Below the pieces are notes generated by a model that searched no databases, was not told where the DNA came from, and saw nothing but the letters and a program-made list of their open reading frames with translations. A stretch of 46,432 bases of DNA from Bacteroidota bacterium (lineage in GTDB: Bacteria; Bacteroidota; Bacteroidia; Chitinophagales; Chitinophagaceae). The stretch is from NCBI GenBank assembly GCA_030706605.1, contig JAUZOE010000032.1, positions 1-46,432 on the forward strand, given 5' to 3'. The position numbers and the translations under genes are program-made. This document shows, piece after piece, positions 1 through 7,804 of the stretch (its first letter is position 1; every line of letters begins with the position of its first letter).

Positions 1-1
1 G

Positions 2-76
2 AGCATCACCAATTTTGAAGAAGCCAATCAGTTTGTGAAGAGAGAATACCGCCAGGGCTGGAGTTTAGGAGTTTAA
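2..76 (+). CDS. C-terminal end of a probable Gfo/Idh/MocA-family oxidoreductase (partial)
   Basis: The window opens inside a reading frame that ends at the TAA at 74-76. The last 24 residues contain NFEEANQFVKREYRQGW. This kind of tail (aromatic residue, acidic pair, then FVKREYR.GW) is, from memory, common at the end of Bacteroidota Gfo/Idh/MocA sugar oxidoreductases. Such genes often sit next to DUF1080 genes, as here. Only the tail is visible, so the family call is an inference and the start and domains cannot be judged. A strong hairpin follows directly after the stop. Confidence 0.4.
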   Translation, partial: SITNFEEANQFVKREYRQGWSLGV

Positions 77-86
77 TCAAAAAATT

Positions 87-113
87 AAATCCCGGAGCCT
101 GGCTCCGGGATTT
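87..113 (+). terminator. Perfect GC-rich hairpin, probable transcription terminator
   Basis: Thirteen-base arms at 87-99 (AAATCCCGGAGCC) and 101-113 are exact reverse complements around a single central base, so in practice the loop is the inner few bases. It lies 10 bases after the stop of the partial upstream gene. The A-rich 5' side and T-rich 3' side allow it to work in either direction, although no long T-run follows. Confidence 0.65.
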
Positions 114-174
114 GTAATATATACTGACTGCAGTGATAATTGTAGACTTCGCAGTTTGCTGCATAATTATATTA

Positions 175-182
175 TAGGTTTG
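175..182 (+). promoter_or_regulatory. Bacteroidota-type promoter -7 box for the DUF1080 gene
   Basis: TAGGTTTG matches the Bacteroidota -7 consensus TAnnTTTG exactly. A TTTG at 155-158 could be the -33 element, but the spacer is 16 bases, shorter than the usual 19 or so. The predicted start of transcription is about 35 bases before the ATG at 226. Confidence 0.45.
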
Positions 183-225
183 AATAAAATAAATATTTAA
201 CGGTTGGCTTAATTAAAAATAATAT

Positions 226-867
226 ATGAAAAAAAGCATTTTATTCTTTGTTACCATATTGACTTTAATGGCTTGTTCAAGCACGAACAAAACAAAAAGC
301 AACAAAGGCTGGATCAGCCTTTTTGATGGTAAAACCCTTGACGGCTGGAAAGCCAGTGATAAGCCGGGTACCTTTTCAGTAGAAGATGGTGCTATTAAGG
401 TAGCAGGTCCCACCTCCCACTTATTTTATGAAGGCCCTGTAATGGATCATAATTTTACCAATTTTGAGTTTAAGGCCCTGGTAATGACCAGGCCGGGTTC
501 TAATTCAGGGATATATTTTCATACAGAGTACCAGCAAAGAAGTTTTCCTGATAAAGGATTTGAAGTACAGGTAAATAACTCCCATACCGACTGGAAAAGG
601 ACGGCCGGTTTATATGACATCAAAGATACCAGGGAAGTATATGTTAAGGATAATGTATGGTTCACCGAATATATTAAAGTAGAAGGTAAACATGTTATCA
701 CCAAGATAAATGATATAGTAGTCACTGATTGGACACAACCGGATGGCTTTGTTCCTCCTAAAGGCCATCCCGGCCGGATTATATCCAGTGGAACTTTTGC
801 ACTACAAGGGCATGATCCAAAAAGCGTAGTATTTTTTAAGGATATAATGGTTAAGCCATTACCATAA
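226..867 (+). CDS. DUF1080 (3-keto-disaccharide hydrolase-type) lipoprotein
   Basis: This 213-residue protein starts with a lipoprotein signal peptide. A hydrophobic stretch ends in the lipobox LMAC with Cys17, so the mature protein is expected to be membrane-anchored, probably facing the periplasm or the cell surface. The rest, from about residue 28 (WISLFDGKTLDGWK) to the end, is one DUF1080 (PF06439) domain, a lectin-like beta-sandwich. Typical features are SLFDGKTLDGW near the start, the NSGIYFHTE strand, and the FALQGH and VFFKDI motifs at the end. The family includes enzymes acting on 3-keto-glycosides and many proteins of unknown substrate. It lies downstream of a probable sugar oxidoreductase, which suits 3-keto-sugar chemistry. 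The exact substrate cannot be read from the sequence. Confidence 0.88.
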   Translation: MKKSILFFVTILTLMACSSTNKTKSNKGWISLFDGKTLDGWKASDKPGTFSVEDGAIKVAGPTSHLFYEGPVMDHNFTNFEFKALVMTRPGSNSGIYFHTEYQQRSFPDKGFEVQVNNSHTDWKRTAGLYDIKDTREVYVKDNVWFTEYIKVEGKHVITKINDIVVTDWTQPDGFVPPKGHPGRIISSGTFALQGHDPKSVVFFKDIMVKPLP

Positions 868-961
868 ATAAGTTAAGAAGGCTAATTGCTTTACTTTCCT
901 ATTGATCTAAAAAAATAATCTATTTTTTAGGTTAGCATTTTATTATATGTAATCAAAACTA

Positions 962-1009
962 TTGGGAGTATTAAAAAAATATCAACATTTATTTTTTTAA
1001 TACTCCCAA
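962..1009. promoter_or_regulatory. Perfect 19-bp inverted repeat, candidate operator of the sugar operon
   Basis: Arms at 962-980 and 991-1009 are exact reverse complements of 19 bases (outer end TTGGGAGTATT) separated by a 10-base spacer. The right arm covers the place where a -33 element should lie for the -7 box at 1017-1024. Position and symmetry suggest a binding site for a dimeric or tetrameric repressor or activator. A hairpin in RNA is possible but is AT-rich and upstream of the predicted transcription start, which argues against an attenuator. Confidence 0.55.
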
Positions 1010-1016
1010 CTAGATA

Positions 1017-1024
1017 TACTTTTG
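1017..1024 (+). promoter_or_regulatory. Promoter -7 box for the sugar operon starting at 1048
   Basis: TACTTTTG matches TAnnTTTG exactly and is followed 23 bases later by the ATG at 1048. There is no clear TTTG -33 box. The T-run at 992-998 is at about the right distance and belongs to the inverted repeat at 962-1009. Confidence 0.5.
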
Positions 1025-1047
1025 CAAAACAAAAAATTATTAAAATA

Positions 1048-1740
1048 ATGAATCCTATAGTTCAAATTTCTCTTGACCTGACAAATATTGATGAAGCCCT
1101 GGAAACTGCAGCAATGGCTATGAGGGCCGGCGTTGATTGGTTGGAAGCGGGAACACCACTCATTTTAGCAGAAGGACTGCATGGTGTTAGAAAATTGCGT
1201 GAGGCTTTTCCCGGTGTTCCTATAGTAGCTGATCTTAAAACGATGGATGGTGGTTACCTGGAGGCAGAAATGATGGCAAAAGCCGGAGCGACTCATGTTG
1301 TTGTTATGGCAAGAGCTCATGCAGAAACTATTAAGTGTGTAGTGAATGCAGGCAAAGATTTTGGTGTAAAAGTCATGGGTGATAATCTCGGTTGTGAAGA
1401 CATGGTCGCAGCAGCTAAATGGCTTGAAGATTTGGGGTGTGATTTCGTAATCCATCATATAGGTTATGATGAGCGTCGTGGTATAGCAGCTAGGGGTCTA
1501 AGGATGCCGAGCCCTCTTGATCAACTGCGGGAAGTCGTAGGGGCAGTTAAAATCCCTGTACAAGCTGTAGGAGGTCTTTCCTTGGAACAGGCAATTCAAT
1601 GCCCCGAATATGGGGCCCCTTGAGTTGTGCTTGGTGCACCGTTAACAATTGATGGGGATAGTTTTAAAACAGCGGGTGGCGATCTTGAAAGTTCGCTGCG
1701 TTTAATTTGTGATAAGATCCACTCATATAAAAATAATTAA
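1048..1740 (+). pseudogene. HUMPS-family lyase/decarboxylase (hexulose-6-phosphate synthase or 3-keto-L-gulonate-6-P decarboxylase type), interrupted by in-frame TGA
   Basis: The frame encodes an orotidine-decarboxylase-superfamily TIM barrel of the group that contains 3-hexulose-6-phosphate synthase and 3-keto-L-gulonate-6-phosphate decarboxylase. Residues expected at the active site are present: D10, E33, the D62-x-K64-x-x-D67 motif in ADLKTMD, and H136/H137. After AVGGLSLEQAIQCPEYGAP the codon at 1621-1623 is TGA. The same frame then continues without another stop for 38 codons (VVLGAPLTIDGDSFKTAGGD...) to a TAA at 1738-1740. That is the normal family ending, giving the usual length of about 230 residues. 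Homologues, as I recall them, have Leu at this point, so TTA or TTG to TGA is a one-base nonsense change. The truncated 191-residue product would lack the last beta strand and part of the phosphate site. Sequencing error is the main alternative. It is the first gene of the operon. Confidence 0.8.
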
Positions 1741-1752
1741 TATACAATAAAA

Positions 1753-2778
1753 ATGAAATCAGCTGCCGTAGTAAATTTTGCCCCTGAAAAGGGCTCTGTA
1801 GAAATAAGAGAAATTGAAAAACCTGTAATTGGTGATGAGGATGTATTGCTCGAAGTGGCCAATGTTGGCGTATGTGGTAGTGATCTGCACCAATGGACAG
1901 CCGACCATAGCTGGGCGGTAAATTATCCTGTTGTACTTGGACATGAATTCGGAGGACATATTGTTGAAATAGGGAATAAGGTAACAAGATGGAAAGAAGG
2001 AGACAGGGTAGTGAGTGAAACTGCTGCTGTTATTGATCCCAATAGCCCTATGTCAAGAGTTGGATTGTATAATTTGGATCCTTCAAGAAAAGGATTTGGG
2101 TATGGTGTAAATGGTGCTATGACTCGCTTTGTAAGTGTACCCGCGCGTTGTTTGCATAAAGTACCTGACCAGATTCCATTTGAACATGCATGTCTAACTG
2201 AGCCTTGCTGCGTAGCATATAGTGCTGTTGTTGAAAACACAGGAATTAAACCGGGAGATCGCGTTATTGTGCTAGGACCGGGTACAATTGGAATTTTATG
2301 TGCTGCAGTTGCAAGGATATGTGGTGCTCAAGTCGCTATAGTTGGATTGGAGGCAGATAAACACCGATTAGAAATTGCAAAGCAATATGGTTGCGAAGCA
2401 ATTATCGGGGATGCGACAGAATGGGCATATAAACGGGATGGGCTTGGAGCTGATTGCGTGATTGATGCAGCTGGTGCTAGCATTACATTAAAAATCGCCA
2501 TGCAACTCGTGAGACCTAATGGGAAAATTACAAAAGTTGGATGGGGCCCTCAGCCTTTAGGGTTCTCTCTTGATCCTCTTGTTCAGAAAAATATTACACT
2601 TCAAGGTAGCTTTAGCCATAATTGGCCCATGTGGGAGCGTGTTATCGCTTTAATGGCAAGTGGCCAGTTGGATGTAAAACCAATTATTGGTGGAGTATGG
2701 CCTATAACTGAATGGCATACAGCATTCGAAAAAATGCACAAAGGTGAAGTGGTTAAAAGCGTACTTAAACCAGTATAA
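1753..2778 (+). CDS. Zinc-type medium-chain sugar/polyol dehydrogenase lacking the structural zinc site
   Basis: This 341-residue medium-chain dehydrogenase resembles sorbitol and threonine dehydrogenases. Catalytic zinc ligands are visible as C41 (VCGSD), H64-E65 (GHE) and E150 (TEP). A Rossmann NAD(P)-binding motif, GPGTIG, spans 175-180. In the lobe where the family normally has four structural-zinc cysteines spaced C-x2-C-x2-C-x7-C, this protein has D95, S98, S101 and D109 at exactly that spacing, followed by the conserved YNL.P.RKGFGYG segment. The catalytic site therefore looks intact while structural zinc is lost. It lies 12 bases after the broken HUMPS gene and 10 bases before the SDR, so it is co-transcribed. 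The reaction is probably NAD-dependent oxidation of a sugar, polyol or aldonate hydroxyl; the substrate is not determined. Confidence 0.88.
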   Translation: MKSAAVVNFAPEKGSVEIREIEKPVIGDEDVLLEVANVGVCGSDLHQWTADHSWAVNYPVVLGHEFGGHIVEIGNKVTRWKEGDRVVSETAAVIDPNSPMSRVGLYNLDPSRKGFGYGVNGAMTRFVSVPARCLHKVPDQIPFEHACLTEPCCVAYSAVVENTGIKPGDRVIVLGPGTIGILCAAVARICGAQVAIVGLEADKHRLEIAKQYGCEAIIGDATEWAYKRDGLGADCVIDAAGASITLKIAMQLVRPNGKITKVGWGPQPLGFSLDPLVQKNITLQGSFSHNWPMWERVIALMASGQLDVKPIIGGVWPITEWHTAFEKMHKGEVVKSVLKPV

Positions 2779-2788
2779 AAAATTTAAT

Positions 2789-3580
2789 ATGAGGTTAGAA
2801 AATAAAGTTATTATTGTTACAGGTAGTACGACGGGTATAGGAAAGGCTATTGCAAAACGTTGTGTAGTAGAAGGAGCAAAAGTTGTTATCAATGGTCGCG
2901 ACCACCAGGCGGGGGAAATTGTGGTGAATGAACTCGGCAATGATAATGCAGTTCTACATATTGAGGACATAAGTATTGAGGGTGCCCCACAACGCCTGGT
3001 TGATATTGCAGTAAAAACTTTTGGGAAACTCGATGCGGTTGTCAATAATGCAGCGATGATTGTTTCTTCAAATATACATACTACAGATCTTGCATTTCTT
3101 CGGAAAGTACTTGAGGTGAATACTGTTGCACCATTTGCCCTTATTCAGACAGCCTTACCGTATCTTGTTAAGTCACATGGATGCGTTCTTAATATTGGTT
3201 CTGTAAATGCCTATAGTGGTGAGCCTAACTTACTGCCATATAGTATCTCCAAAGGAGCTATGATGACAATGACCCGTAATCTTGGAGACAGTCTTTTTCG
3301 TGAAGAGGGTGTACGTGTAAACCAGATTAATCCGGGTTGGGTGCTCACTGAAACTGAAACTTTACGTAAACGTGAACACGGACTTTCGGAAGACTGGTAC
3401 AAAGAAATCCCGAATGTCTATGCCCCGGCCGGGCGAATTTTATGGCCGGAAGAGATTGCAGCAGCATGTGTATATTGGCTTGGTGATGAAAGCGGACCAG
3501 TATCGGGACAGGTTGTAGAACTGGAGCAATATCCTTCAATCGGTCGTAATCCTCCAAAAGATTCATCTACTATTCATTAA
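2789..3580 (+). CDS. SDR-family sugar oxidoreductase
   Basis: This is a classical short-chain dehydrogenase/reductase of 263 residues. The cofactor motif TGSTTGIG lies at 11-18, NNAA at 86-89, the structural Asn at 111, and the catalytic Ser138 (NIGSVN), Tyr151 and Lys155 (YSISK) are all present. The frame is open further upstream to 2744, inside the dehydrogenase gene, but the ATG at 2789 gives the standard SDR N-terminus (LENKVIIVTG) and a 10-base gap to the preceding stop, so I chose it. Context suggests oxidation of an aldose or aldonate in the same pathway as the neighbouring dehydrogenase and lactonase. The tail lacks any extra domain. Confidence 0.88.
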   Translation: MRLENKVIIVTGSTTGIGKAIAKRCVVEGAKVVINGRDHQAGEIVVNELGNDNAVLHIEDISIEGAPQRLVDIAVKTFGKLDAVVNNAAMIVSSNIHTTDLAFLRKVLEVNTVAPFALIQTALPYLVKSHGCVLNIGSVNAYSGEPNLLPYSISKGAMMTMTRNLGDSLFREEGVRVNQINPGWVLTETETLRKREHGLSEDWYKEIPNVYAPAGRILWPEEIAAACVYWLGDESGPVSGQVVELEQYPSIGRNPPKDSSTIH

Positions 3581-3607
3581 TTTATCAAAGAGTAAAAATA
3601 TTTTTTT

Positions 3608-4501
3608 ATGCCTAAGTTAGCTGTCTTTCCCAAAGCATTTATGAATGCCTTATGCAAAGATGGAAGTATGCAAGTTTCAGAATGGATAGAATTAGCTGTA
3701 AAGTTGGATATTGAAGGACTGGAGTGGTATGCAGGTTTCCTTGAAATGCAAGATGAAAATAATTGGTCGAAATTTCGGCGGCAGGTTGAAGATCATGGTA
3801 AGGTGATACCTATGATGTGTTGTTCCCCTGATTTTACAAGCCCCGATCCGGCATTTCGTAAAAATGAAATTGAAAAGCAGAAAAGATGGATTGACATGAC
3901 TTATGCTTTGGGAGGGTCTTATTGCAGGGTACTTTCTGGTCAGAAACGTCCTGAGCTTTCAATCGACGAGGGAGTGAAATTAGCGGCTGATTGTATATAT
4001 GAGTGTTTACCATATGCACAGGATAGAAAAATTACTCTTATTCTTGAAAATCATTATAAAGATGATTTCTGGAAATATCCTGAATTTGCTCAAAAGATGG
4101 ATATTTTTTGTAAGCTTGTAGATAGCATAAATCATCCCTTTTTCGGAGTTAATTATGATCCCAGTAACACCTATATCGCAGGGGAAGACCCGATTGAACT
4201 TCTTAAACGTGTTTCGCATCGGGTAGTAACCATGCATGCCAGCGATAGGTATCTTAAAGAAGGCACGCTTGAAGATCTTCGAAAAGAAGAAGGGGGAGTA
4301 GAAGGGTATGCCAAAAGATTAAGTCATGGAGAAATAGGAAAAGGGTTAAACGATTATGATGCCATATTTTCAATTTTGAAAGGCGTAGGTTTTAATAGCT
4401 GGATCAGTATTGAGGATGGTGTAGACGGCATGGACCAATTAGAAAGAAGTGTTTCTTTTTTAAGAAAGAAGTTGGCTATTTACTGGCCGGATAGCAATTA
4501 A
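3608..4501 (+). CDS. Sugar phosphate isomerase/epimerase (xylose isomerase-like TIM barrel)
   Basis: The 297-residue protein is a single AP-endonuclease-2/xylose-isomerase-like barrel (PF01261 type). Supporting segments are the metal-site strand LILENHYKD (Glu and His), GVNYDPSNTY (Asp on a later strand), VVTMHASDRY (His) and WISIEDGVDG near the end (Glu). These fit a divalent metal site formed by Glu, Asp, His and Glu. The family includes ketose 3-epimerases, inosose dehydratases, hydroxypyruvate isomerases and 3-oxo-sugar-acid decarboxylases, so the fold is sure but the reaction is not. It lies 27 bases after the SDR and 53 bases before the lactonase in the same operon. Confidence 0.82.
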   Translation: MPKLAVFPKAFMNALCKDGSMQVSEWIELAVKLDIEGLEWYAGFLEMQDENNWSKFRRQVEDHGKVIPMMCCSPDFTSPDPAFRKNEIEKQKRWIDMTYALGGSYCRVLSGQKRPELSIDEGVKLAADCIYECLPYAQDRKITLILENHYKDDFWKYPEFAQKMDIFCKLVDSINHPFFGVNYDPSNTYIAGEDPIELLKRVSHRVVTMHASDRYLKEGTLEDLRKEEGGVEGYAKRLSHGEIGKGLNDYDAIFSILKGVGFNSWISIEDGVDGMDQLERSVSFLRKKLAIYWPDSN

Positions 4502-4554
4502 TGAAAATTGCGGGTCTGATATCCCAATCATAAATTAATCCCCCATAATCAATT

Positions 4555-5430
4555 ATGAAAGCGGAGTTACTCTATGAGTCACAATCTATTTTAGCAGAAA
4601 GCCCCTTATGGCATGCTGAAAGAAAATGCTGTTATTGGGTGGATATTGATAATGGACTATTGTATGAATATAATTGGCACCATCTAAAAACGCGATTTTG
4701 GAAATTTAATTACAAGCTTACATTAGTTATACAGGGGAAAGGTAATAATCAATTGATATTAGCATTAAATGCGAAAATAGCCAGGTTCGATTTGGAATCA
4801 GAAAGCCTGGAATGGTTGCTTGATGTTGAAATACCACCTTCAGAAAACCGCTGTAATGATGGTGCATGTGATAGCTTAGGCAGATTATGGGTAGGGACCA
4901 TGCATCTTGAACACAAAAATGAAGCAGGCGCATTGTACCTTATTGATGCCAATCTAAATGTACATAAGAAATTGGATCATATCTCTATTTCTAATGGTCT
5001 GGTGTGGTCTCTGGATAATAAGCGTTTATACTATGTTGATAGCCCCACGCAGGTTGTGCAATCTTTTATTTTCGAAGAGGAGTCAGGAGAAATTATTTTC
5101 GAAAAAAATGCCGTTCAAATACCCATTGAAATGGGTACTCCGGATGGAATTACCATAGATGAAGAAGGAATGCTTTGGATTGCCCACTGGGGAGGATTCG
5201 GCGTATATAGATGGGATCCGCTTACCGGTCAGTTAAAAGGTAAGATCGAATTGCCGATTCCCCAGGTTTCTTCCTGTGCATTTGCCGGAGATAATCTGGA
5301 TTATTTAGTAATTACTACTGCCCGGGAAAATATGAAAGAAGAAGACCTAAAAAAATACCCGGAAAGTGGAAATGTTTTTTGGGTAAAACCGGGTGTAAAA
5401 GGTTTTGCATCTAATAAATGCGCATTTTGA
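4555..5430 (+). CDS. SMP-30/gluconolactonase/LRE-family sugar lactonase
   Basis: This 291-residue protein has the six-bladed beta-propeller pattern of the SMP-30 (regucalcin) family. The metal-binding residues known from regucalcin have clear counterparts: E15 (AESPLW), N101 (RCNDG), N147 (ISNGLVWS) and D197 (TPDGIT), with the repeated GRLWVGTMH and GMLWIAHWG strands. The family opens aldonolactones to aldonates, which fits after an aldose dehydrogenase in the same operon. There is no signal peptide, so it should be cytoplasmic. It is the last gene of the first sugar operon and ends in TGA, which shows that TGA is an ordinary stop codon in this genome. That matters for the interrupted gene at 1048. 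Confidence 0.87.
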   Translation: MKAELLYESQSILAESPLWHAERKCCYWVDIDNGLLYEYNWHHLKTRFWKFNYKLTLVIQGKGNNQLILALNAKIARFDLESESLEWLLDVEIPPSENRCNDGACDSLGRLWVGTMHLEHKNEAGALYLIDANLNVHKKLDHISISNGLVWSLDNKRLYYVDSPTQVVQSFIFEEESGEIIFEKNAVQIPIEMGTPDGITIDEEGMLWIAHWGGFGVYRWDPLTGQLKGKIELPIPQVSSCAFAGDNLDYLVITTARENMKEEDLKKYPESGNVFWVKPGVKGFASNKCAF

Positions 5431-6015
5431 TAAAGTGTAATTTTAAAGATTAAATTCTAATTTATTTTAATTTTTCTTTAGATAATTTTCTAAGATCGCT
5501 TCTCATTTATAATCTGCTTTATAACTTATCTAAAGTAGTTTTTTAGCGATATTTTTCAGCAAATTCCAAATAACATTTTCTTTACTGTTACTAAAAATGT
5601 TTTGAATCCTAATCAACCGGAGTTTAATAGTTTTTATTACATTGCATATAATTTAACTGAATAAAAATATTTATTCTTTAGTCTGAAAAATAATTTTTTC
5701 TCTCTTACGATTATTACTATGCTTGTTTCTGAATTGAATAAACTGGGACAAAGATTTTTTGCTAAAAATGGTAAATTGTTTTTTTCTTTTGGGAAGGCCA
5801 GTTTTTATTGTCATTCCCTGCCTAAAGAATTTTTTATTAAAATGTTTGATCCGGAAATTTCATTAATATCCTCTGGACAAGAAGGCGAGTCTCAAATAAA
5901 AATCCTGTAATTTATTTTGGAAGAGTTTAAAAGCAATAGTATAAATAATGTTTGTCAGTATTTTTTTTCTCTTGAAATTATCTAAAAAGAACTTTGAATT
6001 ATTAAAACATAACAC
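5431..6015. other. Long intergenic region upstream of fucI with inverted TTATCTAAA motifs
   Basis: This 585-base AT-rich stretch holds no convincing gene. A 10-base inverted repeat lies at 5476-5485 (CTTTAGATAA) and 5526-5535 (TTATCTAAAG), and a third copy, TTATCTAAAA, lies at 5978-5987, just before fucI. The last copy overlaps a weak -7-like box (GAACTTTG, 5989-5996). A 63-codon frame at 5719-5910 begins with ATG but shows no recognisable motif; I do not call it a gene. The region may combine a terminator for the lactonase gene with the control region of the fucI operon. Confidence 0.4.
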
Positions 6016-7788
6016 ATGAAGGAACAAAATATTTATCCAAAAATAGGGATAAGACCAATTATTGATGGTCGTTTAGGAGGTGTCAGAGAATCACTTGAAC
6101 AAACAACCATGACAATGGCACGAAATGTTGCGGCATTTTATGAAAAGGAATTAAGGTATCCTAATGGAAGCCCTGTAGAATGTGTAATTGCTGATACTTG
6201 TATTGGAGGAGTATATGAAAGTTCGCTTTGTGAAAAGAAATTTGAAATGAACAATGTTGGTGTGTCACTTTCAGTAACGCCATGTTGGTGTTATGGTAGT
6301 GAAACAATGGATATGAATCCATATCTACCTAAAGCTATATGGGGTTTCAATGGAACTGAAAGGCCCGGAGCCGTTTATTTAGCTGCAACTTTAGCCGCTC
6401 ATAATCAAATGGGGTTACCCGCATTTGGTATATATGGAAGAGATGTGCAGGATCTAGATGACGAAAACATACCTGAAGACGTAAAAGATCGCTTGCTTTG
6501 CTTTGCAAGGGCTGGATTGGCAGTAGCTATGATGCGGGGGAAATGCTATCTCTCTATAGGTTCAGTATCAATGGGAATTGCAGGCTCAATGATAACACCC
6601 TCTTTTTTTCAGGAATTCCTGGGTATGCGAAATGAATACGTTGATTCCACTGAAGTACTCAGGCGTATTGAGAAAAAGATTTACAATGAAGATGAATATA
6701 ATAAAGCAATAGTATGGGTTAAAGAAAATTGCCAGGAAGGTGAAGATGCTAACCCTATTGAAAAACAATTTTCCCGTGATCAAAAAGATAAGGATTGGGA
6801 GTTTGTTGTTAAAATGACTCTGATCATTCGGGATTTGATGATTGGCAATAGTCATTTAAAAGAAAAAGGTTTTGGCGAAGAGGCTTATGGTCATAATGCT
6901 ATTGTTTCTGGTTTCCAGGGGCAAAGGCAGTGGACAGATTTTTTACCCAATGGTGATTTTTCTGAGGCAATATTAAATTCTTCTTTTGATTGGAATGGCA
7001 TACGAGCACCCTATATTGTCGCTACAGAGAACGATTCATTGAATGGTATTTCCATGTTATTCAACCATCTTCTCACAAACACTGCTCAAATATTTGCAGA
7101 TGTGCGAACCTTCTGGAGTCCGGATGCTGTCGAAAGAGTTTCTAACTGGAAACCCGAAGGCGTAGCTGCAAATGGATTTATACATCTCATTAATTCTGGT
7201 TCTGCAACTCTTGATGGAAGTGGCTGTCAAACTTCTGATGGTAAGCCTGTTATGAAACCTTTTTGGGAAATAAATGAAGAGGAAGTAAATGCCTGTTTAA
7301 AAGCAACTACCTGGTATCCGGCAAACAATGGATATTTTAGGGGAGGGGGATATTCTTCAAAGTTCGTTACTAAAGGAGGTATGAAAGTTACAATGTGTCG
7401 ATTGAATCTTGTAAAGGGAATTGGTCCGGTATTGCAAATTGCAGAAGGAGAAACAATATATCTGCCGGAAGATGTGCATAAAATACTAGATGAAAGAACT
7501 GATAAATGCTGGCCAACAACCTGGTTTGTTCCTAATCTTACCGGCAAAGGAGTATTTACAGATGTGTATAATGTTATGGCACACTGGGGAGCGAATCATG
7601 GAGCCATAAGTAATGGGCATATTGGTCATGAACTAATTACACTTGCGTCTATACTTCGTATACCCGTTTCAATGCATAATGTAGACGAAGAGAAAATATT
7701 CCGCCCATCTGCATGGAATGCATTTGGATCTGAAATTGAAGGCGCTGATTACCGGGCTTGTAATATCTATGGACCTCTTTATAAATAA
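6016..7788 (+). CDS. fucI: L-fucose isomerase (also D-arabinose isomerase type)
   Basis: At 590 residues this is the full length of FucI and follows the E. coli protein closely from [12 protein letters not shown] at the start to [10 protein letters not shown] at the end. Diagnostic segments are [65 protein letters not shown], the metal-site ATENDSLNG (Glu) and FADVRT (Asp), and WGANHG (His). The enzyme is a Mn-dependent cytoplasmic ketol isomerase that converts L-fucose to L-fuculose and, in many bacteria, D-arabinose to D-ribulose. It is followed 16 bases later by a FucP-like permease and then by an AraB-like kinase, so the three are likely one operon. The pairing with an AraB-like rather than FucK-like kinase leaves open whether the physiological sugar is fucose or an arabinose-type pentose. 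Confidence 0.95.
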   Translation: MKEQNIYPKIGIRPIIDGRLGGVRESLEQTTMTMARNVAAFYEKELRYPNGSPVECVIADTCIGGVYESSLCEKKFEMNNVGVSLSVTPCWCYGSETMDMNPYLPKAIWGFNGTERPGAVYLAATLAAHNQMGLPAFGIYGRDVQDLDDENIPEDVKDRLLCFARAGLAVAMMRGKCYLSIGSVSMGIAGSMITPSFFQEFLGMRNEYVDSTEVLRRIEKKIYNEDEYNKAIVWVKENCQEGEDANPIEKQFSRDQKDKDWEFVVKMTLIIRDLMIGNSHLKEKGFGEEAYGHNAIVSGFQGQRQWTDFLPNGDFSEAILNSSFDWNGIRAPYIVATENDSLNGISMLFNHLLTNTAQIFADVRTFWSPDAVERVSNWKPEGVAANGFIHLINSGSATLDGSGCQTSDGKPVMKPFWEINEEEVNACLKATTWYPANNGYFRGGGYSSKFVTKGGMKVTMCRLNLVKGIGPVLQIAEGETIYLPEDVHKILDERTDKCWPTTWFVPNLTGKGVFTDVYNVMAHWGANHGAISNGHIGHELITLASILRIPVSMHNVDEEKIFRPSAWNAFGSEIEGADYRACNIYGPLYK

Positions 7789-7804
7789 AAACTGAAATGC
7801 AAAA

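Noticed and set aside
907-930. Imperfect A/T-only inverted repeat after the DUF1080 gene
   Set aside because: Arms differ in A-run length and contain almost no G or C. It may help end transcription but cannot be told from AT-rich background.
1621-1623. TGA read as selenocysteine or as a reassigned sense codon
   Set aside because: The expected residue is Leu, not Cys or Sec, and TGA ends other genes in the window normally (5428-5430, 25029-25031). Nonsense mutation or sequencing error is simpler.
5659-5676. 7-bp inverted repeat GAATAAA/TTTATTC
   Set aside because: Short and AT-only; such repeats are expected by chance in this base composition.
5719-5910. 63-codon frame upstream of fucI
   Set aside because: It has an ATG but no recognisable motif and no clear promoter. 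It lies in a control region; too weak to call a gene.
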